From Bacteroidales bacterium (lineage in GTDB: Bacteria; Bacteroidota; Bacteroidia; Bacteroidales; UBA3824), in NCBI GenBank assembly GCA_016293845.1, contig JAEDDH010000025.1, forward strand, positions 1 through 48,681: a DNA stretch of 48,681 nt. The letters are read 5' to 3'. The first letter of the stretch is position 1; every line of letters begins with the position of its first letter. The position numbers and the translations under genes were made by a program. The notes below the pieces were generated by a model, which had not been told where the DNA came from, searched no databases, and saw nothing but the letters and a program-made list of their open reading frames with translations. Positions 1-7,962 of the stretch are shown here, in pieces.

Positions 1-146
1 ATAATCTTTCCAAAATAACCTTGGTTTATTTTAAGAAAAATAGCCCCTACAATACTTTGTAAAGTCTATATGGAAGTCGTGTGTCTTTTTTATCGGACAG
101 CAATAATACAAAATCTTTTAATACCAACAAATAAAAACATAAAAAA
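1..146. other. left edge, no gene seen
   Basis: AT-rich sequence before the first gene. The stretch TTTAAGAAAAATAG-like near 31-46 resembles one near 40345-40358, which could be a weak dispersed repeat. Nothing else is supported here. Confidence 0.3.
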
Positions 147-491
147 ATGGAAAAAGAAAAAACATTAACAGACTTACTTACGGACTTAGAACTGTCGGTG
201 CATAGATGTTGTAAAGTGTACGCACACGAGACAACCGATAGAATAGAGGCGGAAATTGAAAGTGATAAACAACAAAGCACCATTAGCAATCTCCAAATTA
301 AAAACGACAAACAACAGCGCACCATCCGCCATCTCCGCCGCGAAGTCCGTCGTCTGCGCAGCCTTCTGAAAACAAAAGACCGACTGTTGGCATCGCAAAA
401 GTCGGTCTATGAGGCTATGCTCGACGACGTGCAAAAGCGCGAAGGCACAAGCAAGGAATCTGTGGAGGAATGGTTCAAAAAATTGTTGTAG
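147..491 (+). CDS. small coiled-coil hypothetical protein
   Basis: A 114-residue acidic/basic protein with no signal peptide or membrane segment. Residues about 30-95 are rich in Glu, Lys, Gln and Arg in a heptad-like pattern, with repeated DKQQ-type blocks (SDKQQSTI and NDKQQRTI about 15 residues apart), so a coiled coil is likely. The start follows an A-rich run, typical of Bacteroidetes start regions. I do not recognise the family and give no function. It stands alone, converging on the secreted fragment at 526-777. Confidence 0.55.
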   Translation: MEKEKTLTDLLTDLELSVHRCCKVYAHETTDRIEAEIESDKQQSTISNLQIKNDKQQRTIRHLRREVRRLRSLLKTKDRLLASQKSVYEAMLDDVQKREGTSKESVEEWFKKLL

Positions 492-525
492 CGAACCATT
501 AAATCCCTTGAAACAACATACGGCG

Positions 526-777
526 TCAATCAGTAGAGTTTGGTATCCTCACAATACCTTGTAATAGTGTCCTGTCCATTCCGCCGCATCCTACCCCTTG
601 TATCACCCCCAACCAAAACACATAATTTGAGGCGTGAGACGTCCGAAGGTTGCCGACTTGTTTATCATTATAATAAAAAGTCAAAGTGAAGTCTTTGAAT
701 CCTGCGTATGCCACCTTTTGCGCCATTGATGACATCGGCAAAAGAAACAACAATATCAATAATATTTTCAGTTTCAT
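526..777 (-). CDS. short secreted protein, possibly a BspA-like fragment
   Basis: An 83-residue product. The start is taken at the ATG at 777 because MKLKILLILLFLLPMSSMAQ is a good signal peptide ending near the Gln; an upstream TTG only adds three residues. The mature start, with AYAGFKDFTLTFYYND, resembles the opening of BspA-type surface proteins (AYA..., TLTFYY), as far as I recall that family. Those proteins are far longer, and the rest here (CGGMDRTLLQGIVRIPN) does not look like leucine-rich repeat. It is probably a truncated remnant. It lies 31 bases downstream of the AAA gene on the same strand and may be read through from it. Confidence 0.4.
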   Translation of the reverse strand: MKLKILLILLFLLPMSSMAQKVAYAGFKDFTLTFYYNDKQVGNLRTSHASNYVFWLGVIQGVGCGGMDRTLLQGIVRIPNSTD

Positions 778-808
778 AATTATCAATTTGTCATTATTAT
801 TTCCGCAA

Positions 809-2398
809 TCATATCACTGCCTCATAAATCCGTTTTCCGTTATACTCAATCCATTCGGGTTTTTCTTGGACAACTTTTTCTTTTAAGAATGAGAACGTTA
901 CAAGATAACCTTCGTTGAGGTTGCGGGTTTCGAGGTATTCCGAAAGTTGGTCGCGCCCCGAAAGTTCGTATTCAGTGCCGTGCCAAATTTTCAACTCCAC
1001 AACGTATTCCTTGTGGTTGAAGGTGATTACCAAATACATACGAGAGCCGTCATCGTTTTCGGGTTCGGTGTAATAAAAACCACTACCGTTGAGAATCGGT
1101 TTTAAGAAACAAATGAACATAAAGCGTCCTTCGCGTTCAAGGAATGACGGTTGTCCATCCTCTGATGCATTAATATCTTTGCGGCGTTTCATAACGTCTT
1201 TGAACCGGTTGATAATCAAAGGCATATTGAGGTCGCCTTGTTTGTCGGTATAGACGCTCGGACCTGCGTTGCTTTCGATTCTGCCAAATTGGTTTTCTGC
1301 GATAAAATAGTTGTTGATTCGCTGTTGGAAAATCAAATTGTGAATCTGTGCACACGAATGTTTGTCGGCCTTCAATAGCGAAAACAAGCGTCCCAACTCC
1401 ACGGGGAAAATGTCGGCGTAATAACTGATTTTGAAATTTTCCAACGAAATAGCCCTCAGCAATTTTTTCAAATCGGGATTGTTCTCAATGTTTTTGGTGA
1501 TGTCCTTGAAAAGCATAGCGCTGTTGTCTTTTATAAGGTTGTTGACAGCCGCTAAAACGCCCTCTTTTGTCCAATCCCTATCCAAATTTTCGTCAATTTC
1601 TTTGCATACAGCGCTCACAAGCACAGGATACCCCGAAGTGTACTTGTAAATCTCCTGAGAAATTTCATTGATGTCAAAACCGATATGGTTTTCGCTCTCG
1701 TAATCAACGAGCATCGTGCTGATTTCTTGCGGATTAAAAGACATATCAAGTTTGTAGTTGGCGGCAACGTTCCACGGCGAATTGAATTTGTGCTCCTCGT
1801 CGGGACGGATTTTCACTTTCATACTCTTGATGTCGTAAACACCGGCAAGAACCACCGACCAAAATGTGGAATAGTCGCCCTGTTTGTCCCTGTCGATGTA
1901 TTTTTTGCGTAACATTGCAAGAAAATTCAAAAACAGTTCGTTGTCAAGACTTTTATCAACTTCGTCAATTAATACAACAACTTTTTTATTCCCTTGTTGA
2001 CAAAATTCTGTTATCTTGTCTGATAAGTTTTTGATACTCGGTGTTTCAATTTTCTGGGCGTCTTCCCAAAACTTTGCATTTTGTTCATTCTTGGTTAAAT
2101 CGTCCGATGTGAACGCATTTTCCATATATCTGCAAAAGAAATGGTAAAACGTAGAAGCATTTTCCCAATCGGTCTCCTCAGTGTCTTCAAAACTCAGGGA
2201 CACAACCAAGTATTCGCCGTTGAGGTGGGTGTAAATCCACTTCAATGACGTACTCTTTCCAAACTGCCGCGCACGGTTGATGGTGAAGTATTTTTTTCTG
2301 TCAATCAGGCGTTCAAAAACCTTCATCTTGTTGGCGGTGTCCACCATATAGTGCAGTTTTGGGTCGCAGGTTACCTCTGTATTGAATTCTTTTGCCAT
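809..2398 (-). CDS. AAA ATPase with C-terminal PD-(D/E)XK nuclease-like domain
   Basis: A 529-residue cytoplasmic protein of the AAA_35/AAA-ATPase-like group that is expanded in Bacteroidetes. A P-loop variant ARQFGKST lies at residues 43-50, and Walker B VVVLIDEVD at 140-148. The C-terminal region holds an ELK motif at 468-470 in a beta-strand context (KEYVVELKIW), followed by Gln484 and Tyr488, as in the nuclease-like domain that ends these proteins. The biological role of the family is unsettled; roles linked to mobile elements or defence have been suggested. The length is normal and no lesion is seen. It has its own promoter with -7 TAACTTTG at 2425-2432. A second, diverged relative is at 38617-40209. 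Confidence 0.8.
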   Translation of the reverse strand: MAKEFNTEVTCDPKLHYMVDTANKMKVFERLIDRKKYFTINRARQFGKSTSLKWIYTHLNGEYLVVSLSFEDTEETDWENASTFYHFFCRYMENAFTSDDLTKNEQNAKFWEDAQKIETPSIKNLSDKITEFCQQGNKKVVVLIDEVDKSLDNELFLNFLAMLRKKYIDRDKQGDYSTFWSVVLAGVYDIKSMKVKIRPDEEHKFNSPWNVAANYKLDMSFNPQEISTMLVDYESENHIGFDINEISQEIYKYTSGYPVLVSAVCKEIDENLDRDWTKEGVLAAVNNLIKDNSAMLFKDITKNIENNPDLKKLLRAISLENFKISYYADIFPVELGRLFSLLKADKHSCAQIHNLIFQQRINNYFIAENQFGRIESNAGPSVYTDKQGDLNMPLIINRFKDVMKRRKDINASEDGQPSFLEREGRFMFICFLKPILNGSGFYYTEPENDDGSRMYLVITFNHKEYVVELKIWHGTEYELSGRDQLSEYLETRNLNEGYLVTFSFLKEKVVQEKPEWIEYNGKRIYEAVI

Positions 2399-2424
2399 AA
2401 TTCTTTCCGCTAAACTTCTTTTCG

Positions 2425-2455
2425 CAAAGTTAGCAAATATAATCCGTTTGGCAAA
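2425..2455 (-). promoter_or_regulatory. Bacteroidetes-type promoter for the AAA ATPase gene
   Basis: On the minus strand, TTTG (plus 2452-2455) is followed after 19 bases by TAACTTTG (plus 2425-2432). This matches the TTTG-N19-TAnnTTTG consensus. The start codon is 26 bases further on. Confidence 0.65.
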
Positions 2456-2474
2456 TTATTTTTGTTATGAAATG

Positions 2475-2588
2475 TCAAGCACTTTTTTTCTCTGTCAAAA
2501 TCTTGCATTTTCTTTCGGGCAGGAAATCAACCACCCAAAACGGCTTTTTCAATAGGCGTTCTATCTGATTTTCAGAGTTTTGATTCAT
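2475..2588 (-). pseudogene. 37-residue remnant of a conserved Bacteroidetes small protein
   Basis: An ATG at 2588 opens a 37-codon frame ending in TGA at 2475. It contains ERLLKKPFWVVDFLPERK, which resembles, from memory, the N-terminus of longer Bacteroidales hypothetical proteins of the 'KPFWVIDFLP' kind. The match to that family cannot be tested here. It stops early after a lysine-rich run, so it is more likely a truncated copy than a whole gene. It sits in the gap between the AAA gene and pgi. Confidence 0.35.
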
Positions 2589-2750
2589 TATTGTTTTTCC
2601 CTCATTCATAATCGTCGTCAATTTATTATTACCACAAAAATATGAAATTTAAATAAAATTCATTATTTCTGATTTTTTTGTGAAAATAAATACACATTAT
2701 CTCAAAATATTGCTTATTTTTAGTCTCTGAAATATACTAATTATATTACG
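2589..2750. other. pgi upstream region
   Basis: AT-rich leader between the remnant at 2475-2588 and pgi. No clear TAnnTTTG box was found close to the start codon, so I do not place a promoter. Confidence 0.3.
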
Positions 2751-4100
2751 ATGAAGAATTTATCAATAGACATTAGCAAAGCGTTCGGATTTGTGTCCGA
2801 AAACGATTACAAAGCATTGCAAAACAAGGCGTTGGAATGTAACGCCGCTCTTTACGACAAGAACCTCCCCGGCAACGACTTCCTCGGTTGGGCCGACGTT
2901 AAAAACATCATTTCCGAAGACGAATTGTCGCAGATTGAGGCCAAAGCCGCTGAACTCCGCAAAAAAATCGATGTTCTCGTAGTTATCGGCATCGGCGGAA
3001 GTTACCTCGGCGCTAAGGCTGTGATTGAGGCGCTCAGCAATTCGTTTGTGCAGATGAACCCTAAAAAAGGTAATCCTATTATCCTTTTTGCCGGACAGAA
3101 TATCGGCGAGGACTATATCAGCGAACTTATGGACGCTATTGCCGACCGTAGTTATGCCCTCTGCGTTATTTCTAAGTCGGGAACTACCACTGAGCCTGCC
3201 ATCGCTTTCCGTCTGCTCAAAGCCAAAATCGAAGAAAAATATGGCAAGGCCGAAGCCGCAAACCGTATTGTTGCCATCACCGACAAGTCGCGCGGCGCTC
3301 TCCGCACTCTCGCCGATTCAGAGGGTTACACAACATTTGTTATTGGCGATACAGTAGGAGGTCGTTTCTCGGTGCTTACTCCCGTGGGACTTTTCCCAAT
3401 CGCTGTGGCAGGTTTCGATATTCGTCAACTGTTGCAAGGCGCATACGACATTGAGGCCATTTCGCAAAAAGGTAAATCATTCGACGAGAACATTCCCGCT
3501 CATTACGCCGTTGTTCGTAACTTGCTCTATCAAAAGAAATTCTCTACCGAAATTCTGGTCAACTTCCATCCCAAACTCCACTATTTTTCTGAATGGTGGA
3601 AACAACTCTACGGTGAATCAGAAGGCAAAGACGGCAAGGGTATTTTCCCCGCATCGGTAGATTTCACCTCCGACCTCCACTCTATGGGTCAATACATTCA
3701 AGAGGGCGTTCGTCTTATGTACGAAACTGTGATCTCTATTGCCGAACCCGACCGCAAGGTAGAAATTCCGTCTGATGCTCAAAATCTCGACCAACTCAAT
3801 TTCCTTGCTGGTAAACGTGTGGATGTTGTCAACAAACAGGCAGAACTCGGCACTCAACTTGCTCACCTTGACGGAGGCGTTCCGCAAATCCGCATCGAGA
3901 TTCCCAAACTCAACGAATATTATCTCGGTCAGATGATTTATTTCTTTGAAAAAGCCTGCGGCATAAGCGGTTACATTCTTGGCGTAAACCCCTTCAACCA
4001 ACCCGGTGTTGAGGCTTACAAAAAGAATATGTTTGCCCTCTTAGACAAGCCCGGCTACGAAGAGGCTTCGAAGGCAATTAGAGCAAGATTAGCAAAATAG
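2751..4100 (+). CDS. pgi: glucose-6-phosphate isomerase
   Basis: A 449-residue enzyme that interconverts glucose 6-phosphate and fructose 6-phosphate in glycolysis and gluconeogenesis. The length fits the short bacterial form of the family. Visible motifs are GIGGSYLGAKA near residues 80-90, the sugar-phosphate loop SKSGTTTEPA at 141-150, GGRFSVLTPVGL near 204-215, and the SEGKDGKGIFP segment. The ATG at 2751 follows an AT-rich leader. The gene is monocistronic and ends at a strong hairpin terminator. Identification is secure. Confidence 0.96.
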   Translation: MKNLSIDISKAFGFVSENDYKALQNKALECNAALYDKNLPGNDFLGWADVKNIISEDELSQIEAKAAELRKKIDVLVVIGIGGSYLGAKAVIEALSNSFVQMNPKKGNPIILFAGQNIGEDYISELMDAIADRSYALCVISKSGTTTEPAIAFRLLKAKIEEKYGKAEAANRIVAITDKSRGALRTLADSEGYTTFVIGDTVGGRFSVLTPVGLFPIAVAGFDIRQLLQGAYDIEAISQKGKSFDENIPAHYAVVRNLLYQKKFSTEILVNFHPKLHYFSEWWKQLYGESEGKDGKGIFPASVDFTSDLHSMGQYIQEGVRLMYETVISIAEPDRKVEIPSDAQNLDQLNFLAGKRVDVVNKQAELGTQLAHLDGGVPQIRIEIPKLNEYYLGQMIYFFEKACGISGYILGVNPFNQPGVEAYKKNMFALLDKPGYEEASKAIRARLAK

Positions 4101-4123
4101 TGGTTATTAACTAGTTATAAATA

Positions 4124-4157
4124 ATCCTCCGTGAATGATTTGCGGAGGATTTTTTTA
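4124..4157 (+). terminator. rho-independent terminator of pgi
   Basis: AATCCTCCG (4124-4132) pairs with CGGAGGATT (4143-4151) across a 10-base loop and is followed by a run of T. Confidence 0.85.
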
Positions 4158-5040
4158 TATTTCCTGTTCCAATATTTTGTCTAATATCGAAATATAATAA
4201 AAAGGAATGTTCAATAATTTGAAATGTTTTCCTGTTTTAGTAATTAATTCGTTGATTTCAAAAGGTTTGCTCCATACTCTTACCGCTATTCCATGTGGAG
4301 CGGTTTCCATAAAAACTAGTAATGTTTTTAGAAGAGCATTTACTCCAGATTTTACTTCTATCGGAATACACAATCCTTGAAGCGGAAATACAAAATCCAC
4401 TTCGGATGTGGTTCCGTTTTTAGGATTTACCCAAAAATTTCGCTTTGTAGATACTTTTGAATTGTAGGCTATAAGTTCTTGTGCTGTAATGTGTTCTGCG
4501 ATTCGTCCCCGCCAAACATCTTGTATGTTTTCCACAGAAAATACATCGTTTCGTATCTGTGCGGCATAGTTAATAATGCCGGTGTCGAGCCAAAGAAGTT
4601 TGGGCCTGCGCGTAAAAGATGGAAGCATAGGTATTTCAGTTGACACAACGGGATACGCCAGTTCTAAAAGCATTGATTTTTCGATTATTTGAAATAACAT
4701 AAAGGTAATTTGCTTTTTCGTAAAAATACCTTAACATCGAAACTGCCTGTGGCGAATTTTGGATTTCGTCAATAAAAAGTAAAGTTGGCTTATCTAATTT
4801 TTGTTGACTGCAATGAATAAAAATTGCATCAATCAATGTATCAAAATTTTTATGTTTTTCAAAAAGCACCTTATCAGCCTATTCATCGAGATTTAAATGA
4901 AGATATACGTCAAATTCCTTGGAAAAAATATCAACAAGAGTTGATTTCCCAGTTTGTCTTGCGCCGCGTAAGATAAGCGGTTTTCTATCGTTAGAATCTT
5001 TCCATTCTTTAAGATATTGTAATAATGTACGTTGAATCAT
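4155..5040 (-). pseudogene. broken DUF4143-type AAA ATPase
   Basis: Three pieces of one AAA ATPase (AAA_14 plus DUF4143) lie in order on the minus strand. From ATG 5040, 53 codons give a normal N-terminus with P-loop RGARQTGKST, then an in-frame TAG at 4879-4881. The same frame continues with Walker B LLFIDEIQNSPQAV to about 4700. The frame then shifts into a DUF4143 C-terminus (4155-4700) with KRNFWVN, EVDFVF and IPIEVKSG, the last being a nuclease-fold-like EVK core. About 100 residues expected between the Walker B part and the C-terminal part appear to be missing. The gene therefore has a nonsense codon, an internal deletion and a frameshift, and is very likely dead. Three 33-bp repeats precede it. 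Confidence 0.8.
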
Positions 5041-5043
5041 TAT

Positions 5044-5142
5044 TTGTAAGGTTCAATAGGTAAAAACTCAAAATTCTTGTAAGGTTCAAGGGGTAAAATT
5101 ATAAAATTTTTGTAAGATTCAATAGGTATTATCTAACTTTTT
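5044..5142. repeat. three direct repeats with 33-bp period
   Basis: TTGTAAGGTTCAATAGGTA-like units start at 5044, 5077 and 5110, exactly 33 bases apart. The second unit reads TTCAAGGGGTA and the third TTGTAAGATTCAATAGGTA. They lie just upstream of the start codon of the broken DUF4143 ATPase and would be in its promoter or leader. Confidence 0.8.
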
Positions 5143-5145
5143 TAC

Positions 5146-5174
5146 AAAAAGAGGGCATCTGTTACAATGCCCTC
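5146..5174 (-). terminator. terminator of the lipoprotein/barrel operon
   Basis: On the minus strand, GAGGGCAT (plus 5167-5174) pairs with ATGCCCTC (plus 5151-5158) and is followed by TTTTTGTAAA. It lies just past the barrel gene stop. Confidence 0.75.
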
Positions 5175-5199
5175 TGAATATGTTTTTGGAAAAAGAGTT

Positions 5200-5853
5200 T
5201 TAGAATTTATAGGTAACTGCCAAGCCTAACACGCCGGTTTTGGTTGAGTTTTTGCTATCGCCTTTTGGTTGGAGATTAGACAAACCTATTTCGTACGAGA
5301 GTCTGAACCCGATGTTGTTCGACATTTCGAAACCTGCTCCAAGAAGAAATCCTACGTTCATACGGTGACAGTCGCTTTCTTCATCATCGCCGAATTTCAA
5401 ACTTCCGTCATCTGTCTCTGTTTCGCCATCCTCGGTATATTCCGACTTGTACTTACCAGACAATCCTATGCCGAAAGTAGGTCCGACGAGGAAATAGGCG
5501 TTGTTGTCGTTTACGGCAAAGTTGGCTCTGAAATTTACGGGAATAGTAAAGTAGCTTATACTTTCTTTGTCTATCTCTTTTACGTCTTCTTCCGAAAACT
5601 CGTATTTGCCGCCTTTCTGTTCAAACTGCAAACCGGCTTCTATTGCGAACATATCTGTAAAGTTGTAATCTGCATATGCGCCTAAGCATATTCCGGGTTT
5701 GGATTTGGCGTAGTCGTTTGCTTTTTCTCCTTCAATTTTTTCGGAGAACTTAGAAAAATTTACTCCGGCTTTTACGCCGAAACTGATGTCTTGCGCAAAG
5801 GCAGATGCTGAAAATATAACTGCCGTGGCAGTTAATAGTACTTTTAATTTCAT
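5200..5853 (-). CDS. outer-membrane beta-barrel protein, PorT-like
   Basis: A 217-residue outer-membrane protein of the OMP_b-brl_2 kind. The start is set at ATG 5853, giving a signal peptide MKLKVLLTATAVIFSASAFA cut before Gln. A longer frame to 5910 adds 19 residues with no sense as a signal. The mature chain opens ISFGVKAGVNFSKFS, the usual first strand, and alternates short polar turns with strands such as AIEAGLQFEQKGGKYEF, ending in an aromatic residue (LGLAVTYKF) as expected for barrel insertion. The specific role is unknown. It lies just downstream of the lipoprotein gene, with 10 bases between them, and ends at a clear terminator, so the two probably form one operon. Confidence 0.8.
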   Translation of the reverse strand: MKLKVLLTATAVIFSASAFAQDISFGVKAGVNFSKFSEKIEGEKANDYAKSKPGICLGAYADYNFTDMFAIEAGLQFEQKGGKYEFSEEDVKEIDKESISYFTIPVNFRANFAVNDNNAYFLVGPTFGIGLSGKYKSEYTEDGETETDDGSLKFGDDEESDCHRMNVGFLLGAGFEMSNNIGFRLSYEIGLSNLQPKGDSKNSTKTGVLGLAVTYKF

Positions 5854-5863
5854 ATTGTTGTAA

Positions 5864-6334
5864 TTAATTATTGACTTTTTTGAATATATAGGTTTCTTTA
5901 TCCCAATCACCGTCTTCTTTACATTCGCAGGTGATGGTTAGAGTATTACCGCTAATAGAGAATACTGCTGTATAACCATCGTCCAAAAAATCTCCTGACA
6001 ATTTGTTTTTATCTGTTTGATAATTAGAGGTGTCTGTGTGAATTTTGGAGTCGTTGAATTTGTAGAACCATTCTTCAATCAACGTGCCGTCTTCTTTGAA
6101 AGTCCATGTTTCCCACATTTCTTCGTCGTTGTCGTATTTTTCTGTTTCAGAGCCTTTTTCACCGTCAGAATCTTTCCATTCATCTTTTTCTTCCACAAGT
6201 TTCCACTTGCCGATAAGGTCGTTTGGATTAGTGCTGACATCATCATCGTCTTTGTTGCACGATGTAAAGGTTGTCGCTGTTAGTAAAGCGCATAGGCATA
6301 ACAATGCCGCCAAGTTAAATTTTAGTTTTTTCAT
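5864..6334 (-). CDS. lipocalin-like lipoprotein
   Basis: A 156-residue predicted lipoprotein. The start ATG at 6334 gives MKKLKFNLAALLCLCALL..., with a lipobox-like TFTSC, followed by an acidic tract (NKDDDD) typical of Bacteroidetes surface-export signals. The domain begins LIGKWKLVEE and continues with ETWTFKEDGTLIEE and NKLSGDF, which is the Lipocalin_4/lipocalin-like pattern of short strands. No ligand can be proposed. It heads the operon with the beta-barrel gene; both products would be envelope proteins. Confidence 0.75.
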   Translation of the reverse strand: MKKLKFNLAALLCLCALLTATTFTSCNKDDDDVSTNPNDLIGKWKLVEEKDEWKDSDGEKGSETEKYDNDEEMWETWTFKEDGTLIEEWFYKFNDSKIHTDTSNYQTDKNKLSGDFLDDGYTAVFSISGNTLTITCECKEDGDWDKETYIFKKVNN

Positions 6335-6810
6335 TTTTAGAAAAACAATTTTGACCCGGAGACTTCCCAAACTCGGAATTAAACATACATAAAAAAAGAC
6401 GTGGGAATTATTTACTATTGCCTATCCCACATATCCGGCCTTCGCATTGCCTTCTCACCAGGATAAGCAACGCAAAAGTCCACGCCCATAACATACATCA
6501 CGCCCATAGCGCAATGCACTATTATGCATATATAGCGCAGACGTTTCTTTGTTGCTGTATCTTCTGGTGATTTCAAAGTTGCGAAGTTTGATATGTTGAA
6601 GATAAACGTCAAATAAAACGTCCTTTTAGGAATCAGAACGACTATATATATTAGGTGTCGGACTTATCCTAAGTGCAAATATAGCAAATTGTTTTTTATG
6701 GTGTATTAGATTTTGAAGTTTTTTTTAAATTTTTTTAGAATTATTTTTAGGAGGGGAGGATAGGTGGGTGGTAATGAATGGGTTAGTGGTAGATAAAACC
6801 ACCCCACACC
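6335..6810. other. intergenic region with possible small ORF
   Basis: About 475 bases. A minus-strand box TATATTTG (plus 6676-6683) could start a transcript toward the lipoprotein gene. A 65-codon frame at 6415-6612 (minus) follows it, but its product is unlike anything I can support. Poly-T and poly-A runs lie at 6715-6750. Confidence 0.3.
6766..6804 (+). promoter_or_regulatory. hairpin just upstream of the 90-residue gene
   Basis: GGGTGGT (6766-6772) can pair with ACCACCC (6798-6804). The downstream arm ends six bases before the start codon at 6811, so folding could limit ribosome access. This is inferred from pairing only. Confidence 0.3.
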
Positions 6811-7083
6811 ATGACCCGGCATTTTTGGAACATATCAACCCACACTCCATCTACTGCGGCTTTGCACCGCATTGAAACCGCTGTGGTGAAAAATGCCTAT
6901 ATCGTTGATTATAAAAAGTTTGCCGCTGATTACCATATTCTCAAAATCGAGGTGGATGCCGACAAGGTTTCTTCGCTTCTTGCCTACCTCAATGCTGAGT
7001 TTGCGGTAGAACCATACAACAAGATTCATCTCAACCGTGCCGACGACGATGTGGTGTATCTGAATATCAAAATCTTAGAGTAA
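6811..7083 (+). CDS. conserved-looking hypothetical protein
   Basis: A 90-residue soluble protein, with no signal peptide or membrane segment. The C-terminal two thirds (DYHILKIEVDADKVSSLLAY, ..., VVYLNIKILE) looks like an alternating alpha/beta fold, and codon use matches neighbouring genes, which supports it being real. I do not recognise the family. Its stop codon directly abuts the stop of the convergent ridA gene. Confidence 0.5.
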   Translation: MTRHFWNISTHTPSTAALHRIETAVVKNAYIVDYKKFAADYHILKIEVDADKVSSLLAYLNAEFAVEPYNKIHLNRADDDVVYLNIKILE

Positions 7084-7458
7084 CTATTTTGCCGCAATTG
7101 CCTCTATCTCAATTCTTGCGCCTTTGGGCAAATCTTTGGCTGCAAATGCCGAGCGCGCGGGCGGATTTTCGGTAAAATATTCGCCGTAAACCTTGTTCAT
7201 TTCGGCAAAATCGGCTATGTCGGCAAGTAAACAAGTGGTTTTTACAACGTTTTTATAACTATATCCTGCGGCTTGGAGTATGCCTCCTATGTTGTTGAGT
7301 ACCAATTTGGTTTGCTCCGAAATTGAACCTTTTGAGATTTCGCCGGTTTTTGGATCGATGGGAATTTGTCCGGAGATAAACAACATATTTCCGGCTTCAA
7401 TTGCCTGACTATAAGAATCAATGGCCTTAGGTGCGTTGTCGGTTTGGATTGCTTTCAT
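7084..7458 (-). CDS. ridA: RidA family enamine/imine deaminase
   Basis: A 124-residue member of the RidA/YjgF/UK114 family, which hydrolyses reactive 2-aminoacrylate-type enamines released by PLP enzymes. The start at ATG 7458 gives the standard N-terminus MKAIQTDNAPKAIDSYSQAI; a longer frame runs into rnpB. Family features are ISGQIPIDPKTG, the catalytic-arginine segment ENPPARSAF, and the C-terminal LPKGARIEIEAIA. The active form is a trimer in the cytosol. It lies directly downstream of rnpB on the same strand. Confidence 0.92.
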   Translation of the reverse strand: MKAIQTDNAPKAIDSYSQAIEAGNMLFISGQIPIDPKTGEISKGSISEQTKLVLNNIGGILQAAGYSYKNVVKTTCLLADIADFAEMNKVYGEYFTENPPARSAFAAKDLPKGARIEIEAIAAK

Positions 7459-7484
7459 ATTGTGATGGTTAAATTTCAAAAAAA

Positions 7485-7830
7485 GAAGCGGGCCTATAAG
7501 CCGGATTCTGTTCCGCCCGAGAGCGGTGCCTGCCATTTATCTACTGCCGTCGTTGCCGACGACCTCTAACGACCTACCCCCCGGCTCGGGCGAGCAACCC
7601 GAATATACCGGTATATTTGGCCTTTCAACCCGCCGATGCACAACTACCGACATCACTGCCGATATTGGTAGGCTCTTACCCTGCCTTCTCACCCTTGCCC
7701 TTTCGGGCGGTTGTTTTCTTCTGCATTTACCACAACCTCGCGGCTGTCTTCCAGTTAAGAAGGGCGGTGCTCTGTGTTGCCCGGACTTTCCTCTCGCACG
7801 TGAGTGCCAGCGGCAGACCGGCCTGCTTCG
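7485..7830 (-). ncRNA. rnpB: RNase P RNA, type A
   Basis: Minus strand, about 346 bases. It has the conserved 5' element GAGGAAAGTCCGGGC (plus near 7780-7795) and the 3' element ACAGAATCCGGCTTATAGGC (plus near 7491-7510). The ends pair as P1: GAAGCAGGCC at the 5' end with GGCCCGCTTC at the 3' end. A run of T follows the 3' end. It processes precursor tRNA 5' ends. Confidence 0.93.
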
Positions 7831-7846
7831 TTAATGGTGTGTTTGA

Positions 7847-7918
7847 GCGGGAAACGGGGGTCGAACCCGCGACCTGCGGCTTGGGAAGCCGCCGCTCTGC
7901 CAATTGCGCTATTCCCGC
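7847..7918 (-). tRNA. tRNA-Gly (anticodon CCC)
   Basis: A 72-base cloverleaf with acceptor GCGGGAA/TTCCCGC, anticodon arm GCGGC-TTCCCAA-GCCGC and T-arm GGTTCGACCCC. The CCA end is not encoded. It lies upstream of rnpB on the same strand. Confidence 0.95.
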
Positions 7919-7962
7919 TTGTATCGGCTGCAAAAATATACAACTTTTGTGTTTCGCAAAAA

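Noticed and set aside
6415..6612. 65-codon minus-strand frame as a gene
   Set aside because: A -7 box lies upstream, but the product has no recognisable features and weak coding character; mentioned only within the intergenic entry.
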